A stretch of 40,049 nucleotides of DNA from Lachnospiraceae bacterium (GCA_019422065.1 JAHZEA010000020.1:1-40049); one strand, 5' to 3'. Numbered from the stretch's first letter, positions 1 through 8,346 are shown. Notes: generated by a model from the letters alone, not told the origin. Numbers and translations are program-made.

Positions 1-1519
1 CGGAGCCTATTTGTGTAGCAAGCCTTATTCTTTGAGCCTCACCGCCGGATAGTGTACTTGCCGCTCTTGAAAGAGTAATATAGTCTAAGCCAACAGAAAT
101 AAGAAAACCTATTCTTGCATTTATCTCTTTAAGTACTTGACCGGCTATTATTTTTTCTCTGTCTGTAAGAATAAGCTGGGCAAAAAACTTTTGAGATTCT
201 TTAATAGGCATTTCGCTTATTTCAGCTATATTTTTTCCGTTAATTGTTACGGCAAGTATTTCCGGCTTGAGTCTTTTTCCATGGCAAACCGGGCAAACAG
301 TATTAGTCATGTATTCTTCATATTCAGAACGCATTGTTTCGGAAGTTTCGTTATATCTTCTTTGAAGGTTATTTACTATTCCTTCAAAATTATATTGATA
401 GCTTCCCGTACCAGTTGCATTTTTGTATACAATATTAACTTTTTCACCTTTTGTGCCGTAAAAAATTATGTCTTTAACTTTCTGTGGCAGGTCTTTAAAA
501 GGTGTTTCAAGTGAGAAATTATATTTGTCTGCAAGAGCCTCAAAAAGCACCCTGCTCATGCTTCCCGGTGAGCTTATCGAGTTAAATCCAATAGCGCAAA
601 TAGCTCCCTGTAAAATGCTTAGTTCTTCATTAGGCACTATAAGCTCCGGGTCAAACTTCATCTGCATACCTAAACCGGAACATTCCGGACAAGCTCCACT
701 TGGATTATTGAACGAAAAACTTCTTGGTTCTATTTCACTTATATTAATCCCACAGTGAGTGCAGGCAAAATTTTGGCTAAACACAATATCTTCGTCTGTT
801 TCAGGCAGATTAACTATAAGCATACCGCCGGATAATGCCATAACGGTTTCGATTGACTCTGTAAGCCTTTTTTGCATGCCTTCTTTTATAACAAGCCTGT
901 CTACCACAATTTCTATATTGTGCTTTTTGTTCTTTTCAAGCTTTATTTCTTCGCTTAAATCATATATTATTCCGTCAACCCTGACTCTTACATATCCGCC
1001 TTTTTTGGCATCTTCCAATATTTTTACATGCTCGCCTTTTCTACCCTTAACAACCGGTGCTAAAAGCTGAATTTTTGTTCTTTCAGGCATTTCTGTTATT
1101 TTGTCAACTATCTGGTCAAGAGTCTGTTTTTTTACCTCACGTCCGCATTTTGGACAGTGTGGAATACCTATTCTTGAAAACAAAAGACGCATATAGTCGT
1201 ATATTTCCGTAACAGTTCCTACTGTAGAACGTGGATTATGGCTTGTTGTTTTCTGGTCTATAGATATGGCCGGCGAAAGACCTTCTATATAGTCAACATC
1301 AGGCTTATCCATTTGCCCTAAAAACTGTCTTGCGTAAGAAGACAAAGACTCAACGTATCTTCTTTGTCCTTCAGCAAATATAGTATCAAAAGCAAGAGAA
1401 GACTTACCGGAGCCGCTGACTCCTGTAAAAACAACAAGCTTATTTCTTGGTATCTCCAAATCTATATTTTTTAAGTTATGTTCTCTTGCGCCTTTAATTA
1501 TTATTTTGTCACTTTCCAT
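1..1519 (-). CDS. uvrA: UvrA, excinuclease ABC subunit A (N-terminal 506 codons, cut by window edge)
   Basis: DNA-damage recognition ATPase of nucleotide excision repair; it loads UvrB onto lesions. The frame is open from an ATG at 1519 to the left edge. Visible parts are a Walker A motif GVSGSGKSS near residues 33-41, a CxxC-19-CxxC zinc module around residue 275 (CTHC ... CPEC), and the first ABC signature LSGGEAQRIRLA near residue 490, next to the edge. About half of a typical 940-residue UvrA is present; the second ATPase half lies outside. The start is supported by GAGGTG five bases before the ATG. It follows uvrB by only 15 bases, so the two are co-transcribed, and the LexA-like box upstream of uvrB should control both. 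Confidence 0.97.
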   Translation of the reverse strand, partial: MESDKIIIKGAREHNLKNIDLEIPRNKLVVFTGVSGSGKSSLAFDTIFAEGQRRYVESLSSYARQFLGQMDKPDVDYIEGLSPAISIDQKTTSHNPRSTVGTVTEIYDYMRLLFSRIGIPHCPKCGREVKKQTLDQIVDKITEMPERTKIQLLAPVVKGRKGEHVKILEDAKKGGYVRVRVDGIIYDLSEEIKLEKNKKHNIEIVVDRLVIKEGMQKRLTESIETVMALSGGMLIVNLPETDEDIVFSQNFACTHCGINISEIEPRSFSFNNPSGACPECSGLGMQMKFDPELIVPNEELSILQGAICAIGFNSISSPGSMSRVLFEALADKYNFSLETPFKDLPQKVKDIIFYGTKGEKVNIVYKNATGTGSYQYNFEGIVNNLQRRYNETSETMRSEYEEYMTNTVCPVCHGKRLKPEILAVTINGKNIAEISEMPIKESQKFFAQLILTDREKIIAGQVLKEINARIGFLISVGLDYITLSRAASTLSGGEAQRIRLATQIGS

Positions 1520-1534
1520 TTTTACACCTCAAAA

Positions 1535-3520
1535 TTAAGAATTAAGGCATTTTTTAAGCTCAAGTATTTTATCTCTAAGCTGTGCCGCTCTTTCAAACTG
1601 TAAATCTCTTGCTGCTGCCTTCATTTCTTTTTCAAGCTTTTTAATATTCTCTTTTAATTCTTCTATACTCATGCTTTCAGGCTCTTTTGTAAAGCCAAAG
1701 CTGTCCTTTTCTTCTGTTGGAGTAGTAGCCTGAATTACATCATAAATTTTCTTTTCAATTGTTTTAGGAATAATTCCGTGTTCTTCGTTATAGTTCTGCT
1801 GTATCTGCCGCCTTCGTTCTGTTTCTTCAATAGCAATACGCATTGATTTTGTAATAACATCAGCGTACATAATAACTCGTCCTTCGGCATTTCTTGCCGC
1901 ACGGCCTATAGTCTGAATAAGCGATGTTTCGGAACGAAGAAATCCCTCTTTATCCGCGTCAAGTATTGCTACAAGAGAAACTTCCGGTATGTCAAGGCCT
2001 TCTCTTAAAAGGTTAATTCCCACAAGAACGTCAAAAACATCCATTCTTAAGTCTCTTATAATCTCTATTCTTTCAAGAGTGTCTATGTCTGAATGAAGGT
2101 ACCTTACTCTTACTCCGGCTTCTCTAAGATAGTCCGTAAGCCTTTCGGCCATTTTTTTAGTAAGTGTTGTAACAAGCACTTTGTGTCCGCCGTCAACAGT
2201 TATATTTATTTCGTTTAATAAATCATCTATCTGACCGTTTACAGGTTTTATAGTAATTGCAGGGTCTAAAAGTCCTGTAGGCCTTATAATCTGCTCTGCC
2301 ATCTGCTGGCTGTGCTGTGCTTCATATTTTGAAGGAGTTGCCGAAACAAAAAGCATTTGGTTTATTTTTTGTTCAAATTCCGAAAATTTAAGAGGCCTGT
2401 TATCCAGTGCCGAAGGCAGTCTGAAACCATATTCTACAAGTGTGGTTTTTCTTGAACGGTCGCCCTCGTACATAGCGCCTATCTGCGGAATTGTAACATG
2501 GGACTCATCGACAATAATAAGAAAATCTTCAGGGAAGAAGTCCATAAGTGTATATGGCGTACTTCCCGGCTCACGCAGTGCCAAGTGTCTTGAATAGTTT
2601 TCTATACCGGAGCAAAAACCCATTTCGCGCATCATTTCAATGTCGTAATTAGTTCTTTGTTCCAGTCTTTGAGCTTCCAAAAGCTTGTCTTCTCTTCTAA
2701 GCTCATCAAGTCTTTCTTCCAGCTCTTTTTCTATGTTTTTTATAGCAATATTCATTTTTTCAGGCAAAGTTATATAATGAGAAGCCGGAAAAATACTTAC
2801 ATGCTTTCTTTCACCTAATATTTCACCGGTTACAACATCTATTTCAGTTATTCTGTCAATTTCATCGCCGAAAAATTCAACTCTTATGGCACTTTCGGAG
2901 TTGGCAACAGGGAAAATCTCCACTACATCGCCTCTAACTCGGAATGTTCCTCGCTGAAAATCAACATCATTTCTGTCGTAGTGAATATCTATAAGCTTAC
3001 GCAAAACCTCATCACGGTCTTTAACCATTCCCGGGCGAAGTGAAAGCATTAATTCCCTGTAATCACTTGGGTCGCCTAAGCCATATATACATGAAACACT
3101 GGCTACAATAAGAACATCTTTTCTCTCTATTAAAGAAGCTGTAGCTGAATACCTGAGTTTATCAATTTCATCGTTAACAGCTGAATCTTTTTCAATATAG
3201 GTATCTGAACTTGGAACATAGGCTTCCGGCTGATAATAGTCGTAGTATGAAACAAAATATTCCACCGCGTTATCCGGGAATATCTCTTTAAACTCGCTGT
3301 AAAGCTGTGCAGCAAGGGTTTTGTTGTGTGCAATGACCAGTGTAGGCTTCTGTAATTTCTCTACAATATTCGCCATTGTAAAAGTCTTTCCAGAGCCTGT
3401 AACACCCTTTAAAGTCTGAAATTTCAAGCCTTTCTTAAATCCGTCAGCTATCTTTTCTATTGCCTGAGGCTGGTCGCCAGTAGGCTGGAATTTTGAATGT
3501 ATTTTAAATGGTTTGTCCAT
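1535..3520 (-). CDS. uvrB: UvrB, excinuclease ABC subunit B
   Basis: Helicase-like damage-verification subunit of nucleotide excision repair; it is handed to lesions by UvrA and recruits UvrC. The 661-residue product has the full family length: Walker A GVTGSGKT at 39-46, the tyrosine-rich beta-hairpin that inserts into DNA (YYDYYQPEAY, about 92-101), the DESH helicase motif, the QTIGRAARN motif VI region, and a C-terminal UVR coiled-coil that binds UvrC. A longer frame reaches 3565, but the ATG at 3520 has GGAGGTG at ideal spacing and matches the usual UvrB N-terminus (MDKPFKIHSK). It is the first gene of a uvrB-uvrA operon. Confidence 0.98.
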   Translation of the reverse strand: MDKPFKIHSKFQPTGDQPQAIEKIADGFKKGLKFQTLKGVTGSGKTFTMANIVEKLQKPTLVIAHNKTLAAQLYSEFKEIFPDNAVEYFVSYYDYYQPEAYVPSSDTYIEKDSAVNDEIDKLRYSATASLIERKDVLIVASVSCIYGLGDPSDYRELMLSLRPGMVKDRDEVLRKLIDIHYDRNDVDFQRGTFRVRGDVVEIFPVANSESAIRVEFFGDEIDRITEIDVVTGEILGERKHVSIFPASHYITLPEKMNIAIKNIEKELEERLDELRREDKLLEAQRLEQRTNYDIEMMREMGFCSGIENYSRHLALREPGSTPYTLMDFFPEDFLIIVDESHVTIPQIGAMYEGDRSRKTTLVEYGFRLPSALDNRPLKFSEFEQKINQMLFVSATPSKYEAQHSQQMAEQIIRPTGLLDPAITIKPVNGQIDDLLNEINITVDGGHKVLVTTLTKKMAERLTDYLREAGVRVRYLHSDIDTLERIEIIRDLRMDVFDVLVGINLLREGLDIPEVSLVAILDADKEGFLRSETSLIQTIGRAARNAEGRVIMYADVITKSMRIAIEETERRRQIQQNYNEEHGIIPKTIEKKIYDVIQATTPTEEKDSFGFTKEPESMSIEELKENIKKLEKEMKAAARDLQFERAAQLRDKILELKKCLNS

Positions 3521-3703
3521 GATACACCTCCGTTCGCACAAAGTGATATGAGTATAGTTAGCCAAGTTTTTATCTCAAAAATGCCCCGACACGAATCAAG
3601 GTCACTAATTTTAAAATTTTCTATTAAATAATAGGATAAATCATAGGTCACTTTTATATGTGCTAAATTAGCTACAAAAAAGTATATCACAGTTAAAAAA
3701 TAA

Positions 3704-3740
3704 AGTATAGGGGAACAGAAAAAACAACAAACATTCGTTC
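3704..3740 (-). promoter_or_regulatory. LexA/SOS-type box and candidate promoter of uvrBA
   Basis: On the minus strand GAAC-GAAT-GTTT lies at 3740-3729. It differs at one position from the palindromic core GAAC-N4-GTTC of Gram-positive LexA (DinR) boxes. A TATACT -10-like hexamer follows at 3709-3704, so the box would overlap the -35 region. uvrBA is a classical SOS operon in Firmicutes, which supports the reading. The -35 itself is weak, and no LexA gene is in the window. Confidence 0.6.
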
Positions 3741-3837
3741 TGTTTTACATTTTAGTTCTGTATAATACTAACTTTATACTTCCAAAAAATTATACCAAAA
3801 TATAAAAACTCAATTTTGTACAAGAAATGTCAAATAA

Positions 3838-3889
3838 AAATGCGTTATTGATATGTCAAAAAAATTAGGCATTCAACAATAACGTATTT
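3838..3889 (-). terminator. Inverted repeat / likely terminator downstream of the 4001-4360 gene
   Basis: Thirteen-base arms (3838-3850 and 3877-3889) pair with one G/T-type mismatch around a 26-base loop. On the minus strand they are followed by TTTTT, in the right place to end transcription of the upstream cysteine-rich gene before the uvrBA promoter. The long loop is unusual for an intrinsic terminator. Confidence 0.5.
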
Positions 3890-4000
3890 AATAAATGCTG
3901 AAACAAAAAGCAACTTTTAATTTTAAAATAGTAAGGCTTAATATTTCATACCAAGAATATAATCCTGTTATTTAAAATAATAGATTTCTGAAAAATTAAG

Positions 4001-4360
4001 TTATTTAATAACAACTCTAAATAAACAGTTATCAGCTCCGCCTAAAACCGTATGAATTATTTCAACCTCTATGTCTTTTTCTGGCAAAAGATTTTGAAGT
4101 ATATATAATATACTATTTCTTGAACATTCACAATGAGATATATCTGTTACCTTGCCAGACAAAACTTCTTCACAAACACATTTTGGATAACCCATCTCGT
4201 AAATATGATTAGGTTCAATTATTTTTGCTATGAACGCATCTGTATTTCCATACTTTTTATATTGAGAGTCTAGGTCACATCCGCATTCTTCAAACTGCAC
4301 GCGTTGAATTGGTAAAACTGTATCTTTTACGCATTCAATTGCTTTTTTCATATAATCCAA
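4001..4360 (-). CDS. Cysteine-rich conserved hypothetical protein
   Basis: A 119-residue soluble protein with no signal peptide or membrane segment. Seven cysteines are clustered as ECGCDL near residue 27, a CVCEE group near 62 and a CEC group near 78, a pattern that suggests metal or cluster binding. The C-terminal half (ending IIHTVLGGADNCLFRVVIK) resembles the small-molecule or metal-binding tails found in V4R-like and related regulatory proteins, but I do not recognise a named family with certainty. The start is TTG at 4360, preceded by GGGGTGA at six bases; the in-frame ATG three codons later is too far from that site. It lies 19 bases after a GNAT gene on the same strand. Confidence 0.72.
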   Translation of the reverse strand: MDYMKKAIECVKDTVLPIQRVQFEECGCDLDSQYKKYGNTDAFIAKIIEPNHIYEMGYPKCVCEEVLSGKVTDISHCECSRNSILYILQNLLPEKDIEVEIIHTVLGGADNCLFRVVIK

Positions 4361-4379
4361 AACTAATCACCCCATATTA

Positions 4380-4856
4380 TCACAACAGATTTATAAGCAT
4401 AATATACTCTTCCTCAGTTTCATTCACAATCATAAATCCTACTTTTGTATATAGTTTTACAGCATAATTTTCTTTTTGAACAGACAATGATATTTTTGAG
4501 TAACCATCTGCTTTCAGAGTAGTTAAGAATTGATTTAATAAATCTGTTCCAATTCCTAAATTTCTATAATTTTTATGTACTGACATAGCAAGAGAAGGTG
4601 TGTTGTTATCAATATGTCCATAATCATTCATCACTCTAACCCATACAACTCCAATAACATTTCCTTCAACTTCTGCAACAAATGCTTTGTCGTGTTGCTT
4701 TTTCCCAAAATCTACGACATATTCTTGTAATTCCGGAAGATGAATAACTGTTTTCGGCGGCGGTGCAACGCCATCTGGTATATAAATTGCCTCATATAAA
4801 AAGTTATCCAGCAGATGATATTCTTCTTTTTTCATTTCTCGTAAGATATAATCCAC
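4380..4856 (-). CDS. GNAT-family N-acetyltransferase
   Basis: Predicted acetyl-CoA-dependent N-acetyltransferase; the substrate is unknown. The acetyl-CoA pyrophosphate loop is visible as YRNLGIGTDLL, followed by the usual C-terminal SVQKENYAVKLYTKVGF strand-helix segment. The N-terminal segment (LLDNFLYEAIYIP) is typical of a common clostridial GNAT subgroup. The open frame extends to a TTG at 4913, but no ribosome binding site precedes it; a GTG at 4856 has AGGA ten bases upstream and gives a normal 158-residue length, so I chose it. The longer 177-residue form remains possible. It is probably co-transcribed with the downstream cysteine-rich gene. Confidence 0.88.
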   Translation of the reverse strand: MDYILREMKKEEYHLLDNFLYEAIYIPDGVAPPPKTVIHLPELQEYVVDFGKKQHDKAFVAEVEGNVIGVVWVRVMNDYGHIDNNTPSLAMSVHKNYRNLGIGTDLLNQFLTTLKADGYSKISLSVQKENYAVKLYTKVGFMIVNETEEEYIMLINLL

Positions 4857-4969
4857 TTTTATCACGTCCTGTAATTTTATATTTTTATAGTAGAGTTTTT
4901 TAAAATTACTCAATATTATTCTGTATTTTTAGATGAAATTTTGTATTTTTCCCATTTAAAACACCTCAA

Positions 4970-5416
4970 TTAGATTTCATTATTTTCTATTATTGGCACG
5001 CAAAACTCACATAAGTGATTTTTCACCTTATCAAATGAATATCTTTCTATCACAGGCTTTGTTATATCCATTGATAAACTATCAGTCAGTTGTTCCAAAT
5101 GATTCCAAAAATAATTTACCCCTTCTAAAGTATGAGGAACTTCAAATATAGCATATAACCCATTAGGAATTATTCGAGTTTCCAATCCAGTATTTTGATT
5201 AATTTCTACAATAATACCAACATCATATCTCAATTTTGCAGTTTCTGTAGTAGAAGGATTATCTAATGCAATTCCTAAAATTACACTATTTTCTAATAAA
5301 TGGTGCTGATTCAAATAAGATTTGAATTTTTCCATTAAAGCTTTATTTTCCGAACCATAGGCTCCTTCTCTGCGCATATAAGCAATTGTAATATCATTAA
5401 ATTCTTCAATATGCAA
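4970..5416 (-). CDS. GyrI-like small-molecule-binding domain protein
   Basis: A 148-residue stand-alone GyrI-like (SbmC / AraC effector-binding) domain. The N-terminal strand with the YMRREGAYG segment, the central LDNPSTTETAKLRYDVGI segment (a D-P ... RYD pattern) and the IPNGLYAIFEVPHTLEGV strand-helix are the typical landmarks. Such proteins bind hydrophobic drugs or cyclic compounds, or protect gyrase; the ligand here is unknown. There is no DNA-binding domain. The start is TTG at 5416, with GGTGG six bases before it. A good promoter lies just upstream (5452-5480). It is one of three GyrI folds within 7.5 kb. Confidence 0.85.
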   Translation of the reverse strand: MHIEEFNDITIAYMRREGAYGSENKALMEKFKSYLNQHHLLENSVILGIALDNPSTTETAKLRYDVGIIVEINQNTGLETRIIPNGLYAIFEVPHTLEGVNYFWNHLEQLTDSLSMDITKPVIERYSFDKVKNHLCEFCVPIIENNEI

Positions 5417-5451
5417 ACGAACACCACCCTTACTTTTTTGATGTTAATGAT

Positions 5452-5480
5452 ATAGTAAGGGCAATTAAAATGTTTTTCAA
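5452..5480 (-). promoter_or_regulatory. Sigma-A-type promoter for the GyrI-like gene at 4970-5416
   Basis: On the minus strand TTGAAA (5480-5475) is separated by exactly 17 bases from TACTAT (5457-5452). The start codon follows 35 bases further on. The -10 matches four of six consensus positions. Confidence 0.55.
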
Positions 5481-5503
5481 CAACAATATAAAATAATTAT
5501 GGG

Positions 5504-5962
5504 TTACTTTAAACATCCATTTACAAATTTTATTGGTACATCCATACGCTTTGCTATCTGCTCCGGCGTCATACCGCTATCTAAAAAACGCTTGCATACA
5601 GATTTCATATTTTCACCCACTTCAATGATGTGCTTGTCAGGGTCATAAAAACGAACTACTCTTTGTCCCCAAGGATGTTCTTTTACTGTATGAACATATT
5701 GGATGTTTAGTTTTTCTAAACGCTTGATAAATACATCAAAATTATCTTCTTCAAAATAAATTTCTGCGTTATTGGCTCCAAATATAACTTCTTTTTCGCC
5801 AATAAAACTTTGCCATGTGTCAAGTGTTTGCAGTGCAAGTCCTCCTGTCAAAGTTTTGTTTGCTCCAAAATCCATAATTACATGAAGACCCAAAACTGTA
5901 TTGTAAAACTCAACAGATTTTTCTATATCAGAAACAACAATCAACGGATTTTTTAATTTCAT
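5504..5962 (-). CDS. VOC (glyoxalase/bleomycin-resistance) family protein with C-terminal tail
   Basis: A vicinal-oxygen-chelate fold protein: the N-terminal half starts NPLIVVSDIEKSVEFYNTVLG, and the second module contains HPWGQRVVRFYDPDKHIIEVGE. The family includes metal-dependent isomerases, dioxygenases and drug-binding proteins; the actual ligand is unknown. A roughly 35-residue tail after the VOC fold (SGMTPEQIAKRMDVPIKFV) looks like a small helix-turn-helix, a recurrent extension in clostridial VOC proteins. The ATG at 5962 overlaps the TfoX-like stop by four bases (ATGA) and has GGGAGGGG upstream. It is the last gene of the WYL-regulated operon. Confidence 0.88.
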   Translation of the reverse strand: MKLKNPLIVVSDIEKSVEFYNTVLGLHVIMDFGANKTLTGGLALQTLDTWQSFIGEKEVIFGANNAEIYFEEDNFDVFIKRLEKLNIQYVHTVKEHPWGQRVVRFYDPDKHIIEVGENMKSVCKRFLDSGMTPEQIAKRMDVPIKFVNGCLK

Positions 5963-6306
5963 TTAACTCCCCTCCCTGATTTTCTTTTCTTTGGCTTTTT
6001 ATTCGGTTCCGGCAGCTCCATATACATCTCATTTAAAATTAAACTCATTAGTTCTCTATCTTCTACTTCTTCTAACATAACCATAAGTGTTTTACAGCCT
6101 TCATAGGGATAAGCTCTCTGGGCATCTGGCAAAAGCTGTAATACTTTTTCTGTTGGCTTTAGGAAAAAACAGTTATCACAAATCATGCCCACTAATTTAT
6201 CATTATAATAAACTATGTATTCTCCCATCATTTTTCTGCTGGATACAACGCCAGCACGTTGCAGGTTTTCCATAATATAATCATGAAATTCTTTTGATGT
6301 TGCCAT
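5959..6306 (-). CDS. TfoX N-terminal domain family protein
   Basis: A 115-residue protein matching the TfoX/Sxy N-terminal domain: the start ATSKEFHDYIMENL, then KMMGEYIVYYNDKLVGMICDNCFFLKPTEK, and a basic C-terminal tail (PKKRKSGRGVK). In proteobacteria full-length TfoX regulates competence; stand-alone N-terminal domains in Firmicutes have no firm role and often sit beside GyrI and VOC genes, as here. AAGGAG precedes the ATG. Spacing is one base to the upstream GyrI-like gene, and the four-base overlap with the VOC gene shows tight co-transcription. Confidence 0.87.
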   Translation of the reverse strand: MATSKEFHDYIMENLQRAGVVSSRKMMGEYIVYYNDKLVGMICDNCFFLKPTEKVLQLLPDAQRAYPYEGCKTLMVMLEEVEDRELMSLILNEMYMELPEPNKKPKKRKSGRGVK

Positions 6307-6307
6307 A

Positions 6308-6946
6308 TTATTCTCCTTTTTTTCGAATCGGATGACGAATTACTGTTTTCCATTTTTCTGGTACCACACGTCTTGCATCTGACAAATAGATTTCATGGTG
6401 CAGTCTGTTTGGCGATAAGTCAGAAATAAATCCGTGTTCTTCCAAATACTGCTCCATCATAGAAATGGTCTTATATTCCTCATCATAAGAACCAATATGC
6501 ATACACTGTACACAAAGCCCTTCCTCTATGGTCATAAATTTTACTTTGGAATAATCCTGCTTCTTTTTCTTCTCCGTTGCATTTTTTATGTTTTGAAAGT
6601 CTTCATTTGTCACAAAATCAGGTAGGCGTATCAACGATATCCAACAGAAGTCTTCTTTTCGGCTGTAATCTATTTTCTCTGAGCCTTCCTGCCACCAAAA
6701 GCCTTCCAATGGCGGTACTACATAATCAAAATATCCATTGATTTTGTAATTAATTTGTTTGCTCATTTTAATGGCATAAGATAAACTATAAAGAAGTCCG
6801 ATAGCCGTTTGATACTCTCCGTCTTTTTCGTTTGGATTCCCTTTCCCGTAAACGGCAACAAAGTTCATTTTTGGAACAGATATGATTTCTGGTTTATTTT
6901 TTGGCATATAATATTCTTTGTACTCTTTTTTATAGTCAAATGGCAT
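6308..6946 (-). CDS. GyrI-like small-molecule-binding protein, long form
   Basis: A 212-residue GyrI-like domain protein of the type that begins with a short basic leader and KPEIISVPKMNFVAVYGKGNPN. Other landmarks are the LYSLSYAIKMSK helix, the PPLEGFWWQ loop, and the C-terminal HEIYLSDARRVVPEKWKTVIRHPI segment characteristic of this subfamily. Relatives hydrolyse or bind cyclopropanoid and other hydrophobic ligands; the function here is inferred only from the fold. The frame opens at a GTG at 6955, but the ATG at 6946 has GAGAGGTGA at better spacing and lies five bases after the upstream stop. It is the third gene of the WYL operon. Confidence 0.88.
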   Translation of the reverse strand: MPFDYKKEYKEYYMPKNKPEIISVPKMNFVAVYGKGNPNEKDGEYQTAIGLLYSLSYAIKMSKQINYKINGYFDYVVPPLEGFWWQEGSEKIDYSRKEDFCWISLIRLPDFVTNEDFQNIKNATEKKKKQDYSKVKFMTIEEGLCVQCMHIGSYDEEYKTISMMEQYLEEHGFISDLSPNRLHHEIYLSDARRVVPEKWKTVIRHPIRKKGE

Positions 6947-6951
6947 TTTTC

Positions 6952-7302
6952 TCACCTCTCACCAAAATGTCCTTTAAAAAAGTTCTCGTTTCCAAGTGGC
7001 TTTGCGGTGAGGCGAAATATCACACATCCATCTGGGCACACAACATCCTTTACATATTTTCCACTGCCGCCGATGTTTTCCAAGTCCTCGCCACTTCGTA
7101 CTGCTTCCATTATAGGAAATAACACCATCATAACCTTAGAACAGATTCCCTGTCCTTGTCCATTAACAGGGCAGCCATAAGTGCAGGTATATGTATCTCC
7201 AATCTCCTCCCCATTTCGACAATAGTGCTCTGTGCTGTTTTCACGTAAAAAGCTTATTACCTCAATTTGAAATTCGTATTCTTCCGCATACCACTTTTTC
7301 AT
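6952..7302 (-). CDS. TIGR04076-like small cysteine-containing protein
   Basis: A 116-residue soluble protein resembling TIGR04076 proteins. It has a conserved FQIEVISFLREN start, YCRNGEEIGDTYTC, a CPVNGQGQGICSKVMMVLFP segment, and a terminal CPDGCVIFRLTA motif. The six cysteines suggest metal binding or redox sensing, but the family has no established biochemical role. GGGGGAT precedes the ATG, and it starts 22 bases after the WYL regulator. It is the second gene of the operon, so it is probably controlled by that regulator. Confidence 0.75.
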   Translation of the reverse strand: MKKWYAEEYEFQIEVISFLRENSTEHYCRNGEEIGDTYTCTYGCPVNGQGQGICSKVMMVLFPIMEAVRSGEDLENIGGSGKYVKDVVCPDGCVIFRLTAKPLGNENFFKGHFGER

Positions 7303-7324
7303 ATCTATCCCCCATTACTTTGTT

Positions 7325-8236
7325 TTATTTCGTTTGATATTGCTCCAACATATTTTGGGCAATCTGTATTAGATGTTCTTTCACTTCTTTTGGCTCTAAA
7401 ACCTGAACATGAGCCCCAAATGTCAAAAGCCAGTGTATTAGATTTTCCATATCCGTATATCCTGCGGAAAATAAAAGTGTTCCATCAGCATTTTCCGTAA
7501 AGCAGTTGACACCAAACTCCTCAACAAGCCTCCATTTTTCTTCTTTTTGAAATATAGCTTTTACATGAATTTCAAATGGGAATATCTTCTCTGTTGACAA
7601 ATCTGGAAGCGGAGCATTTTTTGCTATAAAGGCTTCATTTGTTTTGAAAAGGCAATCCATTCTATTTAGCTTAAACAATCTAAAATCTTGCTTTTGGGTA
7701 CACCAGCCCCATACATACCAAGATGACCATTTAAACACCAAATAATATGGCTCTATAACCCTTTTGCTTTCTCCCTTTGGCGCATAGTAATGAAAAGACA
7801 GCAGTTTTCTTTCTTCAATAGCATCTTGTATCAGTTGAATTTTAGGTGCTAAGGCATCTTTATACCAAGACGAAAGGTCAATCAAAATGGAATCCCTGCC
7901 ACTTATGAAATTAGAAGAACCGCTTTGTATTTTTTCCATCAGCTGACGATAATAACTGCTTCCGCTTATGCTGTCCAAACTTCTTAGCCCTGCCAATATC
8001 ATCTGCATATCTTTGGAAGTCAAAATGGTTTTATCCATGCCATAGCCTTCCATAATACTGATTCCACCACCAACACCTTGAGATGTAGAAATAGGAATCC
8101 CAGCCTTGCATAATGCTTCCACATCTCGATTTATGGTTCTTCTGGAGACTTCAAACATTTTGGCAAGCTCTGGCGCTGTTATTTTTTCTTTTTGCAGCAA
8201 TACAGAAAGTATTCCTATCATGCGTTCTATTTTCAT
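7325..8236 (-). CDS. YafY-type HTH-WYL transcriptional regulator
   Basis: A 303-residue regulator with an N-terminal HTH (residues about 15-42, ITAPELAKMFEVSRRTINRD) and a WYL ligand-binding domain in the middle (LLSFHYYAPKGESKRVIEPYYLV ... WSSWYVWGWC, about 145-190). The C-terminal WCX-like extension follows. WYL proteins sense nucleotides or other small ligands and usually regulate adjacent genes. It heads an operon with TIGR04076-like, GyrI-like, TfoX-N and VOC genes, and a near-perfect dyad lies just upstream (8270-8293), consistent with autoregulation. Which ligand it senses is not visible. Confidence 0.93.
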   Translation of the reverse strand: MKIERMIGILSVLLQKEKITAPELAKMFEVSRRTINRDVEALCKAGIPISTSQGVGGGISIMEGYGMDKTILTSKDMQMILAGLRSLDSISGSSYYRQLMEKIQSGSSNFISGRDSILIDLSSWYKDALAPKIQLIQDAIEERKLLSFHYYAPKGESKRVIEPYYLVFKWSSWYVWGWCTQKQDFRLFKLNRMDCLFKTNEAFIAKNAPLPDLSTEKIFPFEIHVKAIFQKEEKWRLVEEFGVNCFTENADGTLLFSAGYTDMENLIHWLLTFGAHVQVLEPKEVKEHLIQIAQNMLEQYQTK

Positions 8237-8269
8237 AGTAAACCTCTTTTTTATTATCTTACCAAATTA

Positions 8270-8293
8270 AACACGACAACTATATGTCTTGTT
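8270..8293. promoter_or_regulatory. Candidate operator dyad upstream of the WYL regulator
   Basis: Nine-base arms AACACGACA (8270-8278) and TGTCTTGTT (8285-8293) form an inverted repeat with one mismatch around a six-base spacer. It sits 34 bases before the regulator's start codon, in the promoter region, where a GATAAT -10-like hexamer follows on the minus strand. The symmetry and size fit a dimeric HTH operator. Confidence 0.45.
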
Positions 8294-8314
8294 TATTGTA
8301 ACATAAAGGAAATA

Positions 8315-8340
8315 GAAAAAGCGGCCTTTTCTGCCGCTTT
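8315..8340 (-). terminator. Intrinsic terminator of the Ntn-hydrolase/acetyltransferase operon
   Basis: AAAGCGGC and GCCGCTTT (8318-8325, 8333-8340) form a GC-rich stem followed on the minus strand by TTTTT. It lies directly after the acetyltransferase stop and separates it from the WYL operon. Confidence 0.85.
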
Positions 8341-8346
8341 CAAAAC

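Noticed and set aside
137..1070. Several plus-strand open frames over the uvrA region
   Set aside because: They are antisense shadows of the uvrA frame, which has complete ABC and zinc motifs on the minus strand.
3457..3690. Minus-strand 77-codon frame overlapping the uvrB start
   Set aside because: It lies in another frame over the uvrB leader and N-terminus, with no supporting start signal.
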